64,000 nt of DNA. Origin: Prosthecodimorpha staleyi (GTDB lineage Bacteria > Pseudomonadota > Alphaproteobacteria > Rhizobiales > Ancalomicrobiaceae). The position numbers and the translations under genes were made by a program. Shown piece after piece: positions 25,645-38,099 of the stretch. Every line of letters begins with the position of its first letter. The stretch's first letter is position 1. The stretch spans positions 186,001-250,000 of the forward strand of contig NZ_JAHHZF010000004.1 of assembly GCF_018729455.1 (NCBI RefSeq), read 5' to 3'. Below the pieces are notes generated by a model. It had not been told where the DNA came from. It saw only the letters and a list, made by a program, of their open reading frames with translations, and searched no databases.

Positions 25645-27354
25645 ATGTCCGCCAATGGCTGGCTGCAGATCGCAGTCACACTCATTCTCGTCGGCGCGGC
25701 GGCAGTGCCGCTCGGGCTCTACATGGCCCGCGTGCTCGCCGGCGAGCGCCATCCGCTGTCCGCGCTGCTGGCGCCCGTCGAAGCCGCCTTCTACCGGCTC
25801 GCCGGCATCGATCCGGCGCGCGAGCAGCGATGGCTCGGCTATGCGCTCGCCATGCTGGCCTTCAGCGCAGCCGGATTTGCCGCGCTCTACGCGCTGATGC
25901 GGCTGCAGGCCGTGCTGCCGCTGAACCCGCAGGGCTTCCCGGCGGTGCCGCCGGATCTCGCCTTCAACACCGCGGTCAGCTTCGTCACCAACACCAACTG
26001 GCAGGCCTATGGCGGCGAGAGCACCATGGGCCACCTCGTCCAGATGGCCGGCCTGACGGTGCAGAACTTCGTCTCCGCCGCCGCCGGCATCGCCCTGGCG
26101 GCGGCCGTCACCCGCGCCTTCGCCCGCTCAGGCGCGCAGACGCTGGGCAATTTCTGGGTCGATCTGACCCGGACGGTGCTCTACGTGCTGCTGCCGCTGT
26201 CGATCCTGCTCGCGCTCGCCTTCGTGCTGACCGGCATTCCGCAGACCCTGACGGGGAGCGTCGAGGCGACCACGCTCGAAGGTGCCAAACAGACCATCGC
26301 GCTCGGCCCGATCGCCGGCCAAGAGGCGATCAAGCAGCTCGGCACCAATGGCGGCGGCTTCCTCAACGCCAACTCCGCCCATCCCTTCGAAAGCCCGTCC
26401 GCGCTCGCCAATGTCCTGTCGATCGCCGCGATGCTGCTGGTCTCGGCGGCGACCGTGGTGATGTTCGGGCGGATGATCGCCGCCCCGCGCCAGGCCCGGG
26501 CCCTGATCGCCGCCATGGCGATCCTGCTCGTCGCCGGCGTCGCCATCGTCTATGCGGCCGAAAGCGCCGGCAATCCGCTCCTGACCGCGCTCGGTGTCGA
26601 CCCGCTCCAGGGCAACATGGAGGGCAAGGAGGTCCGCTTCGGCCAGGCGCTGACGGCCCTGTTCGTGGCGGCCACGACCGGGCTCTCCTGCGGCGCCGTC
26701 AACGCGATGCATGCCTCGCTGACGCCGGTCGGCGGGCTGGTCCCGCTGTTCCTGATCGAGCTCGGCGAGGTGCTGCCGGGCGGCGTCGGTTCCGGGCTCT
26801 ACGGCATGCTGGTCTTCGCCGTCCTGGCGGTCTTCGTCGCCGGCCTGATGGTCGGGCGCACGCCGGAATATCTCGGCAAGCGCATCGAGGCGCGCGAGAT
26901 CAAGCTCGCCATGCTGGCGGTGCTGATCCTGCCGCTCGCCATCCTGGGCTTCTCCGCGACGGCCGCGCTGCTGCCGGACGCCCTGGCGAGCCTCGCCAAT
27001 GCCGGCCCGCACGGCCTGACCGAGATCCTCTACGCCTATTCGTCGGCGGCCGGCAACAACGGCTCGGCCTTCGCCGGGCTCAACGCCAACACGGCCTGGT
27101 TCAACACCACGCTCGGCATCGCCATGCTGGCCGGCCGCTTCGCCTACGTGATCCCGGTCCTGGCCATGGCCGGATCGCTCGTCGCCAAGACCCGGGCCCC
27201 CGCCACCGCCGGCACCTTCCCGACCGACGGCCCGCTTTTCGTCGGCCTGCTGGTCGGCGTGATCCTGATCCTCGGCGGCCTCCAGTTCTTCCCCGCTCTC
27301 GCCCTCGGTCCGATTGTCGAGCATTTCCTGATGCTCGCCGGCAAGACCTTCTGA
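25645..27354 (+). CDS. kdpA: Potassium-transporting ATPase potassium-binding subunit KdpA
   Basis: The channel-like subunit that selects K+ and feeds it to KdpB. The 569-residue protein has about ten membrane segments and four pore loops: [45 protein letters not shown] and [20 protein letters not shown] 25645 has a GAGGAG site; an upstream in-frame ATG at 25594 is less likely. It is followed ten bases later by kdpB. Confidence 0.96.
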   Translation: MSANGWLQIAVTLILVGAAAVPLGLYMARVLAGERHPLSALLAPVEAAFYRLAGIDPAREQRWLGYALAMLAFSAAGFAALYALMRLQAVLPLNPQGFPAVPPDLAFNTAVSFVTNTNWQAYGGESTMGHLVQMAGLTVQNFVSAAAGIALAAAVTRAFARSGAQTLGNFWVDLTRTVLYVLLPLSILLALAFVLTGIPQTLTGSVEATTLEGAKQTIALGPIAGQEAIKQLGTNGGGFLNANSAHPFESPSALANVLSIAAMLLVSAATVVMFGRMIAAPRQARALIAAMAILLVAGVAIVYAAESAGNPLLTALGVDPLQGNMEGKEVRFGQALTALFVAATTGLSCGAVNAMHASLTPVGGLVPLFLIELGEVLPGGVGSGLYGMLVFAVLAVFVAGLMVGRTPEYLGKRIEAREIKLAMLAVLILPLAILGFSATAALLPDALASLANAGPHGLTEILYAYSSAAGNNGSAFAGLNANTAWFNTTLGIAMLAGRFAYVIPVLAMAGSLVAKTRAPATAGTFPTDGPLFVGLLVGVILILGGLQFFPALALGPIVEHFLMLAGKTF

Positions 27355-27364
27355 CGGTGTTCCC

Positions 27365-29416
<2,052 letters not shown>

Positions 29417-29427
29417 GGAACCCGCTC

Positions 29428-30072
29428 ATGCGCAACAAACGTCTCAGTCAAATCCTCGCCACCCGCACCCCCGCCGCCGTCGCGGCGGCGCCCGGACCAT
29501 CGTCCCTGGCGGCTCAGATCCGTCCGGCCATCGTGCTGACGCTGCTGTTCACCGCACTGACCGGGCTCGCCTACCCGCTCGCCGTCACAGGCCTCGCCCA
29601 GATGGTCGCGCCCGACCGGGCCAATGGCAGCCTGGAGCGGCGGGACGGGACCGTGATCGGCTCGCGCCTGATCGGCCAGGCCTTCGCCTCCGAACGCTAC
29701 TTCCACGGCCGCCCCTCGGCCGCCGGGACGGACGGCTACGACGCCGCCGCCTCGTCGGGCTCCAATCTCGGCCCGACCTCGGCGAAGCTGATCGACCGCG
29801 TCCGCGGCGATGTCGGCGCGCTCAAGACCGCCGGGGCGGCGACACCGGTACCGGCCGACGCCGTGACCGCGTCGGCGAGCGGCCTCGACCCGCATGTCAG
29901 CCCGGACTTCGCCTATGCCCAGGTCGACCGGGTCGCAGCGGCGCGCAAGCTGGACCCCGCGCGGCTGAGAACATTGGTCGACACGATGATCGAGGGCCGG
30001 GAGCTGGGTCTGTTCGGCGAGCGCAGGGTCAATGTCCTGATGCTCAACCGCGCGCTCGACCGGCTTTCCTGA
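29428..30072 (+). CDS. kdpC: Potassium-transporting ATPase subunit KdpC
   Basis: A 214-residue subunit with one N-terminal membrane helix (about residues 33-57) and a periplasmic domain. The SxLIGQxF...YFHGRPSA and GSNLGPTS segments are KdpC signatures, as is the end LGEPRVNVLxLNxAL-like stretch ([16 protein letters not shown]). An Ala/Pro-rich extension of about 30 residues precedes the helix, making it longer than the E. coli protein (190). A GAGGA site precedes the ATG. Confidence 0.94.
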   Translation: MRNKRLSQILATRTPAAVAAAPGPSSLAAQIRPAIVLTLLFTALTGLAYPLAVTGLAQMVAPDRANGSLERRDGTVIGSRLIGQAFASERYFHGRPSAAGTDGYDAAASSGSNLGPTSAKLIDRVRGDVGALKTAGAATPVPADAVTASASGLDPHVSPDFAYAQVDRVAAARKLDPARLRTLVDTMIEGRELGLFGERRVNVLMLNRALDRLS

Positions 30073-30086
30073 CGGAGGCGGCGCGC

Positions 30087-32795
30087 ATGGGCGAGACCAA
30101 TCCGGATCGGCGGCCGTCCCCGGACGCACTGCTGGCGCTCGCCGACAGCGAGCGCCGCGGCCGGCTGAAGGTCTGGCTCGGCGCCGCGCCCGGCGTCGGC
30201 AAGACCTATGCGATGCTGTCGGCCGCGCGGCAGGCAGGGCAGGCCGGCACCGACGTCGTGGTCGGTCTCGCCGAGACCCATGGCCGGGCCGACACCGAGG
30301 CGCTGACGGTGGGGCTCGAGATCCTGCCGCGCCGGCCGTTCTTCCATCGCGGCCACCGGCTGCAGGAATTCGACATCGACGCCGCCCTGGCCCGCCGGCC
30401 GGCCGTGCTGGTCGTCGACGAACTCGCCCACAGCAACGCCCCCGGCAGCCGCCACCCGAAACGCTACCAGGATATCGACGAACTCCTGCGCGCCGGCATC
30501 GACGTCTGGACCGCGCTCAACATCCAGCATCTGGAGAGCCTGTCCGACGTGGTCTCGCGCATCACCGGCGTGACGGTGCGCGAGACCGTGCCCGACACGG
30601 TGCTCGACCGGGCCGACGAGGTCGTGCTGGTCGACATCACGCCGTCCGAGCTGATCCAGCGGCTGAAGGACGGCAAGGTCTATCTGGCCGACAACGCCCG
30701 CCGCGCAATCGACCACTATTTCAAGCCCGGCAACCTGACGGCTCTGCGCGAACTGGCCTTGCGCCGGACGGCGGCGCGGGTCGACGACCAGATGGTCGAC
30801 TATCTGCGCCAGAACGCGATCGAGGGGCCCTGGCCGACCGCCGAGCGCATCCTCGTCTGCGTCGGCGGCGATGCCCGCTCCGTGACGGCGATCCGGGCAG
30901 CCAGCCGCTTCGCCAGCGGGCTCAACGCCGACTGGCTCGCCGTCCATGTCGAACGCCCCGACCTGACCCCCGACACGGCAGCCACCGAACGGATCGAAGA
31001 GGCCCTTCGATTGGCCGAACGGCTGGGCGCGACGGTCCTGCGCCCCTCGGGCCGCGATATCGTCACCGGGATCCTGCGCATCGCGCGGGCGGAGAATGCG
31101 ACGCAGATCTTCCTGGGGCGGTCCCGGAGCGGGCGCTGGGCCCGGCTGCGCGGCCGATCCCTGACCGAGGCCGTGCTGGAGCGGGCGGGCGCCCTGTCGG
31201 TCCATGTCGTCGGCGAGGACGATGCCGTACGCCCGGCGCCGGCCGGGATGCCGCGGCTCCGGCTGCCGGCGCTCTCGCTGTCGGGCGCCGGGGCGGCGGT
31301 CCTGGCGGTGGCGGCGGCGCTCGCCATCGGCTCCGGACTGGTGCGTTATGTCGAGCTGCCCAATCTGTCGATGATCTTCCTCGCCGCCGTGGTGCTGTGT
31401 GCGCTGCGCTTCGGTACGGCAAGCGCGGTTCTCGCCTCGGCGCTGTCCTTCGCGGCCTACAATTTCTTCTTCATCGAGCCGGTCTACACCTTCACGGTCG
31501 CCAAGCCGCACGAACTTCTGGCGCTGGTGGTATTTCTTCTGGTGGCGATCGCCATCGGCGGCATGGCTGGACGCCTGCGCGATCAGTCCGAACTGATCCG
31601 TTTGCGGGCGGCCGCGATCCGCTCGCAATACGAGTTCGCCCGCAAGCTTTCGGGTACCGCGAAACTGGACGACCTGCTCTGGGCGGTCGCCTCGCAGATC
31701 GCCGCCTCGGTCGGCGGCCGATGCCTGATCTTTCTCGCCGAGGGCTCCGACCTGGTCCTGAGCGGTGCCGCCCCGCCCGACGACGAGATGGGGCCGGCGG
31801 AATGGACCGCGGCCTATTGGGCGCTGAACCACGAAGAGCCTGCCGGCTGGCGCACCGGCACGCTGCCCAATGCCCGGCTGCAGTTCCGCCCGATGCGGAC
31901 CGCACGCGGGACGACGGGAACGATCGGCTTCGAGCCGGCCAATCCGGCCCGGGCGTTGACCGGGGAGAACGAGCGGCTGGTCGATGCCCTGATCGACCAG
32001 GCGGCGATCGCGATCGAACGCATCCGGCTGGTCGACGAGATGAACCGGGCCGCGGCATCGGCGGAAGGCGAAAGGTTGCGCTCGGCCCTGCTGACCTCGC
32101 TGAGCCACGATCTCAAGACGCCGCTGGCCGCCATCCTGGGCTCGATCACCGCGGTTCGGACGCTCGGACCCAGGATGGACGAGACGGCGCGCGGCGATCT
32201 GCTGCTGACCATCGAGGAGGAGACCCGGCGCCTCTCCCGTTTCGTCTCCAACCTGCTCGACATGACCAAGCTGGAGGCCGGCGGTCTGGAGATCACGCCC
32301 GACGAGGTCGATCTCGTCGAGGTCCTGCCCGGTCTGATCGCTCGCGCGGCGCTGCTGCTGCCCGGCCTGACGGTCAAGACCCGGCCCTGGCCGCCCTCGG
32401 CGACGGTGCGCGGCAATCCGATTCTGGTCGATCAGGTGCTCTTCAACATCCTGGAGAATGCCGACAAGTATGCCGGCCCGAATGCGGAGGCGACGGTCTG
32501 GCTCGAAGTCGCCGACGGCCGCATCCGTCTGGTCGTCGAGGACCGGGGGCCGGGCATTCCGCCGGACCAGCTCGACCGCGTCTTCGCCAAGTTCCACCGG
32601 GTCGCCGCCGGCGATGGCCGCGCCGCCGGGACCGGACTGGGTCTCGCCATCGCCAAGGGGATCGTCGAGGCGATGGGCGGCACCATCCGCGCCGAAAGCC
32701 CGATCGCCGGCGCGCGCGGCACCCGCATCCTGATCACCTGGCCCCTGTCCGCACCATGTCCCGAAGCCGGCGGGCCGCCTGAAGGCATCCCATGA
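30087..32795 (+). CDS. kdpD: Osmosensitive K+ channel sensor histidine kinase KdpD
   Basis: A 902-residue sensor kinase controlling kdp expression. In order: the N-terminal KdpD domain with Walker A GAAPGVGKT (about residues 32-40) and Walker B VVDELAHSN; a universal-stress-protein-like domain; four membrane helices (about 395-500); a GAF-like domain; a dimerisation domain with the phospho-acceptor His at about residue 674 (SLSHDLKTPLAA); and an ATPase domain with NILENADKY, DRGPGIP and GTGLGLAIAKG. It is co-transcribed with kdpFABC and overlaps kdpE. Confidence 0.96.
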   Translation: MGETNPDRRPSPDALLALADSERRGRLKVWLGAAPGVGKTYAMLSAARQAGQAGTDVVVGLAETHGRADTEALTVGLEILPRRPFFHRGHRLQEFDIDAALARRPAVLVVDELAHSNAPGSRHPKRYQDIDELLRAGIDVWTALNIQHLESLSDVVSRITGVTVRETVPDTVLDRADEVVLVDITPSELIQRLKDGKVYLADNARRAIDHYFKPGNLTALRELALRRTAARVDDQMVDYLRQNAIEGPWPTAERILVCVGGDARSVTAIRAASRFASGLNADWLAVHVERPDLTPDTAATERIEEALRLAERLGATVLRPSGRDIVTGILRIARAENATQIFLGRSRSGRWARLRGRSLTEAVLERAGALSVHVVGEDDAVRPAPAGMPRLRLPALSLSGAGAAVLAVAAALAIGSGLVRYVELPNLSMIFLAAVVLCALRFGTASAVLASALSFAAYNFFFIEPVYTFTVAKPHELLALVVFLLVAIAIGGMAGRLRDQSELIRLRAAAIRSQYEFARKLSGTAKLDDLLWAVASQIAASVGGRCLIFLAEGSDLVLSGAAPPDDEMGPAEWTAAYWALNHEEPAGWRTGTLPNARLQFRPMRTARGTTGTIGFEPANPARALTGENERLVDALIDQAAIAIERIRLVDEMNRAAASAEGERLRSALLTSLSHDLKTPLAAILGSITAVRTLGPRMDETARGDLLLTIEEETRRLSRFVSNLLDMTKLEAGGLEITPDEVDLVEVLPGLIARAALLLPGLTVKTRPWPPSATVRGNPILVDQVLFNILENADKYAGPNAEATVWLEVADGRIRLVVEDRGPGIPPDQLDRVFAKFHRVAAGDGRAAGTGLGLAIAKGIVEAMGGTIRAESPIAGARGTRILITWPLSAPCPEAGGPPEGIP

Positions 32796-33481
32796 TGAGG
32801 TCCGACCCACGCATCCTCGTCGTCGACGACGAACCTCAGATCCAGCGCTTCCTGAAGCCGGCGCTCGAGGCCTCCGGCTTCGAGGTCGTCCAGGCCCTCG
32901 ACGGCCGGAGCGCCATCAAGGCCGTCGCCATGGCGGCGCCGGACGCGGTGGTGCTCGATCTCGGCCTGCCCGATTGCGACGGCAAGGACGTGATTCGTCA
33001 GGTCCGCGCCTTCTCGCAGGTCCCGATCGTGGTGCTTTCGGCACGCGACCGCGAGGTCGAGAAGGTCACGGCGCTCGATCTCGGCGCCGACGACTACGTC
33101 TCCAAGCCGTTCGGCATTTCCGAACTGCTCGCGCGGCTGCGCACCGCGCTGCGCCACGCCGCCCGCCAGGACGGCCAGAGCGAGGTTATCTCGGTCGGCG
33201 ATCTGGTCGTCGACACGCGGGCCCACCGCGTGACCCGGGCCGGCGAGGCCCTGCACCTGACGCCGAAGGAATACGACCTGCTGCACATTCTGGCCCGCCA
33301 TGCCGGCCGCGTCCTGACCCACCGGCAGCTTCTCACCGCCGTCTGGGGGCCTGCGCACGAGAACGACACGCAGTATCTGCGCGTCCTCGTCGGCCAATTG
33401 CGCCAGAAGCTCGAACCCGATCCCGCCCGGCCGACGCTGATCGCGACCGAGCCCGGCATCGGCTACCGCTTCGACGATTGA
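32792..33481 (+). CDS. kdpE: Response regulator KdpE
   Basis: An OmpR/PhoB-type regulator of 229 residues that activates kdp transcription. The receiver domain has the acidic pair at D12-D13, phospho-acceptor D56 and K105 (SKPF). The winged-helix domain follows (HLTPKEYDLLHILARHAGRVLTHRQLL...VLVGQLRQKLEPDP...GIGYRF). Its ATG overlaps the stop of kdpD (ATGA). The likely target is the phased repeat region at 25307-25358. Confidence 0.96.
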   Translation: MMRSDPRILVVDDEPQIQRFLKPALEASGFEVVQALDGRSAIKAVAMAAPDAVVLDLGLPDCDGKDVIRQVRAFSQVPIVVLSARDREVEKVTALDLGADDYVSKPFGISELLARLRTALRHAARQDGQSEVISVGDLVVDTRAHRVTRAGEALHLTPKEYDLLHILARHAGRVLTHRQLLTAVWGPAHENDTQYLRVLVGQLRQKLEPDPARPTLIATEPGIGYRFDD

Positions 33482-33485
33482 CGGC

Positions 33486-33501
33486 CGGCCCCGCGGGGCC
33501 G
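33486..33501. terminator. Palindrome between convergent genes
   Basis: CGGCCCCGCGGGGCCG is a perfect 16-base palindrome four bases after the kdpE stop and 29 bases before the end of the convergent Lrp-type gene. It probably acts as a bidirectional stop; no T-run is present. Confidence 0.4.
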
Positions 33502-33529
33502 AGCACGGGCTGCCGAGCGGAAGCCCGCA

Positions 33530-34003
33530 TCATGTGTATTTCAACGGAATCGACGTCGTGAACTTCAGTTCTTCCATCGATATCGACGAGGTGATGTCGG
33601 TGAAATCGAGCCGACTGATCATCTTCTTGTAGACGGCGTCGTAGACGTCGACGCTCGGCACCACCAGCCGCAGGAGGTAGTCGATGTCGCCGGTCAGCCG
33701 GTAGGCCTCGACGATTTCCGGGATGTCGGCGATCACCTTGCGGAACGAATCCAGCCATTCCATCGAATGGCGCGACGTGCGGATGACGACGAAAACCGTC
33801 ATCGGCACGTTGCTCTTGCGCCGGTCGATCAGCGCCACCCGCCGCGTGATGAAGCCGGCATCCTCCAGCGCCTTGATGCGGCGCCAGCAGGCGGAGACCG
33901 ACAGGCCGACCGTGTCGGCGAGATCGGCCACCGCGACGGTGGCGTCCTCCTGCAGCTCCTCCAGGATTCGACGGTCGCGAATATCCAGCATCGCGCTCTC
34001 CAT
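33530..34003 (-). CDS. Lrp/AsnC-family transcriptional regulator
   Basis: A 157-residue regulator. The N-terminal helix-turn-helix (AVADLADTVGLSVSACWRRIKALEDAGFI) is followed by the ligand-binding alpha-beta domain (TGDIDYLLRLVVPSVDVYDAVYKKMISRL). Such proteins sense amino acids. It is divergent from the racemase gene at 34162; the 158-base gap between them likely holds its operator, so it is the obvious controller of the amino-acid operon. The start at 34003 or the Met four residues inside are both possible. Confidence 0.87.
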   Translation of the reverse strand: MESAMLDIRDRRILEELQEDATVAVADLADTVGLSVSACWRRIKALEDAGFITRRVALIDRRKSNVPMTVFVVIRTSRHSMEWLDSFRKVIADIPEIVEAYRLTGDIDYLLRLVVPSVDVYDAVYKKMISRLDFTDITSSISMEELKFTTSIPLKYT

Positions 34004-34161
34004 TTGCACAGCTTCACTAAACTCGCGCAAATCGATTTCGCAAGCTGCTGCTTTCACGCAAACTGCTCTCGCCTTTGCCGCGACTTTGTGCAGCCGGCGC
34101 AGGGACGCCGGCCGGGTCCGCGCCGTAGCGTAGCGACACGGTTCCACGACGGAGAATTCCA

Positions 34162-34884
34162 GTGTCTCGAATCATCGGCCTGATCGGCGGCATGAGCTGG
34201 GAAAGCACGGCCACCTACTATCGGGAAATCAACGAGTTGGTCCGCACCCGCCGCGGCGGTCTGGCGTCCGCCGACCTGCTGCTGCGTTCGGTCGACTTCG
34301 AGGCGATCGTCGCCCTGCAGAAGGCCGGCCGCTGGGATCTGGCCGAGGCCGCGCTCGCCGAGGCGGCCTCCGGCCTGGTCCGCGCCGGCGCCGGATGCAT
34401 CCTGATCTGCACCAACACCATGCACCTCGTCGCCGACGGCGTCGCCCGGTCGATCCCGGTGCCGCTGATCCACATCGTCGACGTGGTCGGCCAGGACCTC
34501 GTCGCAGCCGGCATCAGGCGGCCGCTGCTGCTCGCCACCCGCTACACGATGGAACAGACCTTCTACCGCGACCGGCTGCGCGCACGCTTCGGCCTGGAGG
34601 CGCTCGTTCCGGACGCCGACGATCGCGGATCCGTCCACGACATCATTTTCGACGAGCTCTGCTGTGGGGTCGTGAAGGAGACCTCGCGCCGGCGCTATGT
34701 CGAAGTGATCGAAGCCGCTGCCGCCCGGGGCGCCGACGCCGTCATCCTCGGTTGCACCGAAATCGGGCTGTTGATCCACCAAACGGATTCGAATCTGCCT
34801 GTATTCGATTCGACAAAATTGCATGCCCGCGCAGCAGTCGACTTTTCCGACGGTTCGCTGCAAGTGGATGCCGTCGCCGCCTGA
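34162..34884 (+). CDS. Aspartate/glutamate racemase family protein
   Basis: A 240-residue cofactor-independent racemase-fold enzyme. Both catalytic cysteines are present, in CILICTNTMH and VILGCTEI. Start MSRIIGLIGGMSWESTATYYREIN is typical of the YgeA/aspartate racemase group. GTG 34162 has a GGAG site eight bases upstream. As first gene of an operon with ATC-hydrolase-family proteins and an amino-acid importer, it might interconvert the D and L forms of the imported compound. Substrate is unproven. Confidence 0.87.
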   Translation: MSRIIGLIGGMSWESTATYYREINELVRTRRGGLASADLLLRSVDFEAIVALQKAGRWDLAEAALAEAASGLVRAGAGCILICTNTMHLVADGVARSIPVPLIHIVDVVGQDLVAAGIRRPLLLATRYTMEQTFYRDRLRARFGLEALVPDADDRGSVHDIIFDELCCGVVKETSRRRYVEVIEAAAARGADAVILGCTEIGLLIHQTDSNLPVFDSTKLHARAAVDFSDGSLQVDAVAA

Positions 34885-34940
34885 GCCGGCGGCATGTCGC
34901 CGTCCGCTGGCCGGAGCCCCATCCCAGGAGCCCTCGATCC

Positions 34941-36242
34941 ATGAGCCTGCCGCCGCCCCTGCCGCCCTCCCTCTGGGCCTCGGTGACGCCGCCGCGCGTC
35001 CCCGCCGCGCCGCTCACCGGCGAGGTCCGGGCCGATGTGGCGATCGTAGGCGCCGGCTTCACCGGGCTCTCGGCGGCCCTGGCGCTGGCCGAACGCGGCC
35101 GCAAGGTGGTGGTGCTCGAGGCCGCAGTGGTCGGCTGGGGCGCCTCGGGGCGCAACAACGGGCAGGTCATCCCGACCATGACCGGCGCCGAACCGGACGC
35201 CATGGCGCGGCTCTTCGGCGAGACCGGGGAGCGCTTCGCCCAGCTCGTCTCCGACAGCGCCGCCGGCCTGTTCGATCTGGTCCGCCGCAAGGGCATCGAT
35301 TGCGAGGCCGTGCAGAACGGCTGGTTCCAGCCGGCCCATTCGCCCGGCCGGGTGCGCCTTTCGGCCGCCCGGGTCGAGGCCTGGGGCCGTCGCGGCGCGC
35401 CGGTCCGCCTGCTCGATGCCGACGAAACCGCCCGCCTGGTCGGCTCGCGCGCCTGGCATGGCGGCATGCTGAACAGCTCGGGTGGGCACATCAACCCGCT
35501 CGCCTTCGCCCGCGGCCTCGCCGCCGCCGCCGAGGCGGCCGGAGTGGTCATCCACGAGGCGAGCCCGGTCGACAGCCTGGAGCGGACGCCGGCCGGCTGG
35601 GTCGTGTCGACCGGCGCCGGACGGGTCGTCGCCGATCAGGTCCTCGTCGCCTCGAATGGCTATACGGACGCCTTCCGCCCCGCCCTCGCCCCGGCGCTCG
35701 CGCGCTCGCTGGTCCCGGTGCTGTCCTGGCAGATGGCGACCGAGCCGCAGGCCGAGGCGGTGCGCGCCAGCGTGCTGCCCGGCCGGCAGGCCCTGTCCGA
35801 CACCCACGGCGATCTCCGCTTCTTCCGCTGGGACGCGCGCGGTCGGCTCGTCACCGGCGGCGCCCTGATCGTGCCGCTGAACGGCGCCGACCGGCTGCGC
35901 CGCCTCGTCGGCGACCGCTTCGCCCGGATGTTCCCGCAGATGGGCGTGCCGCGCTTCGAGTTCGTCTGGAACGGCCGCATCGGCATGACCGACGACCGCA
36001 TGCCGCGCTTTCACAATCCGGCCGAAGGCTTGTGGACCTGGGTCGCCTGCAACGGCCGCGGCGTCGCGCTGTCGACGGCGCTCGGACGCGTCTTCGCCGA
36101 TGCGCTCGGCGGCGTGCCGCAGGCCGAACTGCCCGTTCCGATCACGCCGGTGCGCCCCTACCCGTTCCATGCGGTTGCCCGGATCGTCGCCCCGGCCATG
36201 CTGGCATGGTACCGCTTGAAGGATGCGCGCGAACCGGCGTGA
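34941..36242 (+). CDS. FAD-dependent amine/D-amino-acid oxidoreductase (DadA/PuuB-like)
   Basis: A 433-residue flavoprotein. The dinucleotide-binding motif VAIVGAGFTGLSAALALAERGRKVVVLEA lies at about residues 33-62, followed by GWGASGRNNGQV, which is typical of gamma-glutamylputrescine oxidase and related amine oxidases. The C-terminal WNGRIGMTDDRMPRF and CNGRGVALSTALG segments complete the fold. It would oxidise a primary or secondary amine or D-amino acid. ATG 34941 follows an AGGAG site. Confidence 0.85.
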   Translation: MSLPPPLPPSLWASVTPPRVPAAPLTGEVRADVAIVGAGFTGLSAALALAERGRKVVVLEAAVVGWGASGRNNGQVIPTMTGAEPDAMARLFGETGERFAQLVSDSAAGLFDLVRRKGIDCEAVQNGWFQPAHSPGRVRLSAARVEAWGRRGAPVRLLDADETARLVGSRAWHGGMLNSSGGHINPLAFARGLAAAAEAAGVVIHEASPVDSLERTPAGWVVSTGAGRVVADQVLVASNGYTDAFRPALAPALARSLVPVLSWQMATEPQAEAVRASVLPGRQALSDTHGDLRFFRWDARGRLVTGGALIVPLNGADRLRRLVGDRFARMFPQMGVPRFEFVWNGRIGMTDDRMPRFHNPAEGLWTWVACNGRGVALSTALGRVFADALGGVPQAELPVPITPVRPYPFHAVARIVAPAMLAWYRLKDAREPA

Positions 36243-36303
36243 CGGGCCGCATCTTCCCCCTCACCACGATCAGGTCGAACGAGACCGAGCACAGGAGCCA
36301 AGC

Positions 36304-36810
36304 ATGTCAGAGACGGGTCCGAGCGGCCGCATGGTGCCGATCGAGTGGTTGCAGGGCGCCTTCGCCATGCGGGCAGCCGCCTATGCCAACATGTTCGACG
36401 TGTTGCGCGAGACCTTCGGCACCGACCGGGCCGTGGAGATCGTCTCGGAGGCGACGCGCCGGATGGGCGTGACGATGGGGGCGAAATTCGCCGACCTGGG
36501 TCCCGCAGACCTGACCGGCCTCAAGGACCGCTTTCTCGGCGGCATTCCGGCCGGCGAGGTGATCTTCCAGCCGGAAGTCCTGCGTTGCGACGACGAGCGA
36601 CTGGAGATCCAGTTCCACCGCTGCCCGCTGAAGGAAGCCTGGGTCGCCATGGGACGGTCCGGCGAGGAATTGGAACTTCTGTGCAAGGCCGGCGGCGCCA
36701 TCGACGGCGGGCTGTTCAAGGCCGCCGGTTTCGTCTTCAAAGGAGAAACCTGGAAGCCCGGCCAGGAAGGCTGCTGCAAGCTCGTCGTCGAACCCGGCAC
36801 GGCCGCCTGA
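36304..36810 (+). CDS. L-2-amino-thiazoline-4-carboxylate (ATC) hydrolase family protein
   Basis: A 168-residue protein with the features of the ATC-hydrolase family: an N-terminal helical part (FAMRAAAYANMFDVLRETFGTDRAVEIV) and a mixed C-terminal part with several Cys (VLRCDD, HRCPLKEAW, ELLCKAGG, EGCCKLV). Characterised members open a thiazoline ring to give N-carbamoyl-cysteine. Many family members are uncharacterised, so the substrate here is open. It is one of two such genes in the operon, one on each side of the importer genes. An AGGAG site precedes the ATG. Confidence 0.7.
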   Translation: MSETGPSGRMVPIEWLQGAFAMRAAAYANMFDVLRETFGTDRAVEIVSEATRRMGVTMGAKFADLGPADLTGLKDRFLGGIPAGEVIFQPEVLRCDDERLEIQFHRCPLKEAWVAMGRSGEELELLCKAGGAIDGGLFKAAGFVFKGETWKPGQEGCCKLVVEPGTAA

Positions 36811-36876
36811 CCGGACCCGTCGATCCGCCACGAGACACCCCATCGGCCCCCCGGGCCTGAACGGAGACTGGAGCCC

Positions 36877-37995
36877 ATGACGCTGACCCGCAGACACCTC
36901 GTCGCCCTGGCCCTCGCCGCGCCCACCGCCTTCGCGTTCCCGGCCGCCGCCGCCGAAACCGTGAAGCTCGGCTATCAGCTGCCGCTGACCGGCAACACCG
37001 CGCAGTACGGGCAGGACTTCAAGACCGCCGCCGAGATCGCGCTTGCCCGCTTCAACGCCTCCGGCCGCATCCCCGCCAAGGTCGAAATCGTATTCGAGGA
37101 CAGCCGCTCGGACGCCAAGGAAGGCGTGACCATCGCGCGCAAGTTCGTCGACGACGAGAAGATCGTCGGTGTGCTCGGCGACTTCACCTCCGGCGTCTCG
37201 ATGGCCGCCGCGCAGGTCTACAAGGAGGCCGGCATGCCGCAGCTCTCCCAGACCGCGTCCCACCCCGACTATACCAAGATTTCGGAATGGCAGTTCCGCA
37301 ACATCACCACCCAGGCCGGCGAAGGTCCCTACAACGCCGACTGGATGGTCGCCAAAGGCTACAAGAAGGTCGCGGTGATCGCCGAGCAGACCGATTGGGG
37401 CCAGAGCGTCACCAAGTATTTCGCCGATGAGATTGCCGCCAAGGGCGGCAAGGTGGTTCTGACCGAGTACTTCAACCGCGGCCTGCCCGACTTCCGATCG
37501 CTGCTGACCAAGATCCAGCGCGAGAAGCCGGACGCCATCTATACCGGCTTCTTCTACGAGGACGCCGCTAACTTCCTCAAGCAGATGAAGCAGCTCGGCA
37601 TCGCGATCCCGGTCTTTTCGACCTCGGCCGCCCATAACCAGAAGGTGATCGAACTCGCTGGCGCCGATGCCGAAGGCCTGTCGCTGACCACCAACTTCCT
37701 GCCCAACAGCCCCAAGCCCGAGGTCAAGGCATTCGTCGCCGAGTGGGTCAAGATCCGCGGCGCCGAGCCCGGCCAGTTCCCGGCCCAGGCCTTCGACGCC
37801 GTCAACATCATGCTCGAAGCGGTAGTCAAGACCTATCCGAAGTCGACCCGTGCCGCGATCCGCGACGCGCTGGCCGCCACCAAGGACTTCCCCGGCGTGA
37901 CGGGCTCGACCACCTTCGGTGCCGACCGCGAGCCGGTCAAGCAGCTCTCCAAGGTGCGCATCGTCGGCGGCGTCTTCACGCCCGTCGCCGACTGA
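36877..37995 (+). CDS. Branched-chain-type amino acid ABC transporter binding protein
   Basis: A 372-residue periplasmic binding protein of the LivJ/LivK family. The signal peptide (TRRHLVALALAAPTAFAFPAAAA) has a twin-arginine-like pair. The mature protein shows the two-lobed fold, including IVGVLGDFTSGVSMAAAQVYKEAGMPQLSQTASHPDYT. It is the first of five importer genes. The true ligand may be a modified amino acid rather than leucine, given the neighbours. Confidence 0.9.
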   Translation: MTLTRRHLVALALAAPTAFAFPAAAAETVKLGYQLPLTGNTAQYGQDFKTAAEIALARFNASGRIPAKVEIVFEDSRSDAKEGVTIARKFVDDEKIVGVLGDFTSGVSMAAAQVYKEAGMPQLSQTASHPDYTKISEWQFRNITTQAGEGPYNADWMVAKGYKKVAVIAEQTDWGQSVTKYFADEIAAKGGKVVLTEYFNRGLPDFRSLLTKIQREKPDAIYTGFFYEDAANFLKQMKQLGIAIPVFSTSAAHNQKVIELAGADAEGLSLTTNFLPNSPKPEVKAFVAEWVKIRGAEPGQFPAQAFDAVNIMLEAVVKTYPKSTRAAIRDALAATKDFPGVTGSTTFGADREPVKQLSKVRIVGGVFTPVAD

Positions 37996-38099
37996 TCCGG
38001 CCTGCCGGCGGCCCCGCCGAGGGCGTCGCCGGCCCGAGCCGAAGCCGCAGCCGGGCACCCCATCGCCCGGTCCGAACGACGCGCCGCCAGGGGGCCGCC

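Noticed and set aside
29913-32810. 965-residue open frame opposite kdpD
   Set aside because: Antisense shadow caused by high GC; kdpD is complete and intact on the other strand.
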